Positions 5,061 to 5,813 of a stretch of DNA of 5,813 nt are shown here, one piece after another; position 1 is the first letter of the stretch; every line of letters starts with the position of its first letter. A model generated the notes under the pieces. That model was not told where the DNA came from and searched no databases. It saw only the letters and a list, made by a program, of their open reading frames with translations. Both the position numbers and the translations under genes were made by a program. This DNA comes from Clostridia bacterium (GTDB lineage Bacteria; Bacillota_A; Clostridia; Christensenellales; Borkfalkiaceae): contig JAGASB010000330.1 in the NCBI GenBank assembly GCA_017621955.1, forward strand, positions 1 to 5,813, given 5' to 3'.

Positions 5061-5813
5061 ATGAAAATCGTAATCGTGGGTGGGGTTGCAGGTGGTGCAA
5101 CTGCCGCAGCAAGAATAAGAAGACTAAACGAACACGCAGAAATTATTATTTTTGAGCGTTCGGGCTTTATTTCATACGCAAACTGTGGTTTGCCGTATTA
5201 TATCGGTGGTGTTATTGAAGATAAGGAAGATTTGACACTTCAAACCCCCGAAAGTTTCTTTCGCCGTTTTAGAATAGTAGCAAAAGTTAATCACGAAGTA
5301 ACGGATATTGACGTGCAAAATAAAATAGTCCACGTAACTGACCTAAAAACGGGAACGAGTTTTAGCGAAACCTACGATAAACTCATTTTATCACCCGGGG
5401 CAAAACCGATATTGCCCGATTTCTATACTGAAAACGAAAGGACTTTTACACTTCGCACCGTAGAAGATACGCTTAAAATTCGTGCTTTTGTAGAGCAAAA
5501 ACAGCCTAAAACGGCAGTTGTTATAGGTAGTGGCTTTATCGGTCTTGAAATGGCAGAAAACCTTGCAGAATTAGGCATTAAAACTACTATTGTGCAACGC
5601 TCTAACCATCTTTTGCCGACGGTTGACTGTGATATGGCGTCGTTTATCCACGCTACAATGCGTCACCACGGCGTACAATTGTTACTAAACACTAACACAA
5701 ATAAAATGAGTATTACAGGCGAACAAGTTTCGCTTGACCTTGATAATGGCTCGAATATAAGCGCTGATATGGTTGTGCTTGCAGTTGGCGTTACGCCCGA
5801 AAATACGCTTGCT
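5061..5813 (+). CDS. CoA-disulfide reductase family FAD/NAD(P)H-dependent oxidoreductase (partial, 5' 251 codons)
   Basis: Flavoprotein of the pyridine nucleotide-disulfide oxidoreductase class, most like CoA-disulfide reductase, NADH oxidase or NADH-dependent persulfide reductase. Seen: FAD-binding GGVAGGATAAARIRR (7-21) with Glu32 at the end of strand 2; the single redox cysteine in SYANCGLPYYIGG (38-50, Cys42), typical of CoA-disulfide reductase rather than a CxxxxC pair; SPGAKP (111-116); the NAD(P)H-binding VVIGSGFIGLEMAENL (153-168); and AVGVTPENTLA closing the visible part. GGAGG at 5051-5055 is 5 nt before the ATG. The frame is open to the window edge; the rest of the NADH domain, the dimerisation domain and any C-terminal rhodanese or DsrE modules lie outside, so the subtype is undecided. 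It is co-directional with and 33 nt after the metal-binding protein gene. Confidence 0.9.
   Translation, partial: MKIVIVGGVAGGATAAARIRRLNEHAEIIIFERSGFISYANCGLPYYIGGVIEDKEDLTLQTPESFFRRFRIVAKVNHEVTDIDVQNKIVHVTDLKTGTSFSETYDKLILSPGAKPILPDFYTENERTFTLRTVEDTLKIRAFVEQKQPKTAVVIGSGFIGLEMAENLAELGIKTTIVQRSNHLLPTVDCDMASFIHATMRHHGVQLLLNTNTNKMSITGEQVSLDLDNGSNISADMVVLAVGVTPENTLA

Overview
The window looks like chromosomal DNA of an AT-rich, low-GC Gram-positive bacterium, most likely an anaerobic member of the Clostridia. The evidence is strong AAGGAG/GGAGG ribosome binding sites, SigA-type TTGxxx-17-TATAAT promoters, U-tailed hairpin terminators and the gene content. No tRNA, rRNA, CRISPR array, transposase or integrase was seen. 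All genes lie on the + strand.

Region 1 (about 1-2400) is the end of a uronate or polysaccharide degradation operon: a NodB-type carbohydrate deacetylase, KDPG aldolase (eda) and 2-keto-3-deoxygluconate kinase (kdgK), closed by a strong terminator. KdgK phosphorylates KDG to KDPG and Eda splits KDPG into pyruvate and glyceraldehyde-3-phosphate. The deacetylase may strip acetyl groups from the incoming sugars.

Region 2 (about 2398-2904) has no convincing gene. It holds long-range complementary segments that could fold into one or two large hairpins (about 2443-2525 and 2536-2723), followed by a perfect terminator at 2779-2810. A structured RNA or a decayed dispersed repeat are the best guesses. 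From 2811 to 2904 there is only AT-rich sequence.

Region 3 (2905-4590) is the most unusual part. Two copies of a roughly 104-bp direct repeat (2905-3008 and 4488-4590, about 91% identical) each contain a 12-bp-stem terminator followed by a full SigA promoter. Between them lie a 139-aa protein of unknown function and a 271-aa trypsin-like serine protease with an apparent His46/Asp88/Ser183 triad and no secretion signal. This looks like a cargo cassette inserted or duplicated at a promoter, so that copy B now drives the downstream housekeeping operon and copy A drives the first cargo gene.

Region 4 (4561-5813) is an operon of a NifX/NifB-like FeMo-cofactor-binding domain protein with a His/Cys-rich tail, and a flavin-dependent CoA-disulfide reductase family enzyme that runs off the window edge. 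The pair suggests metal, sulfur or thiol redox handling.
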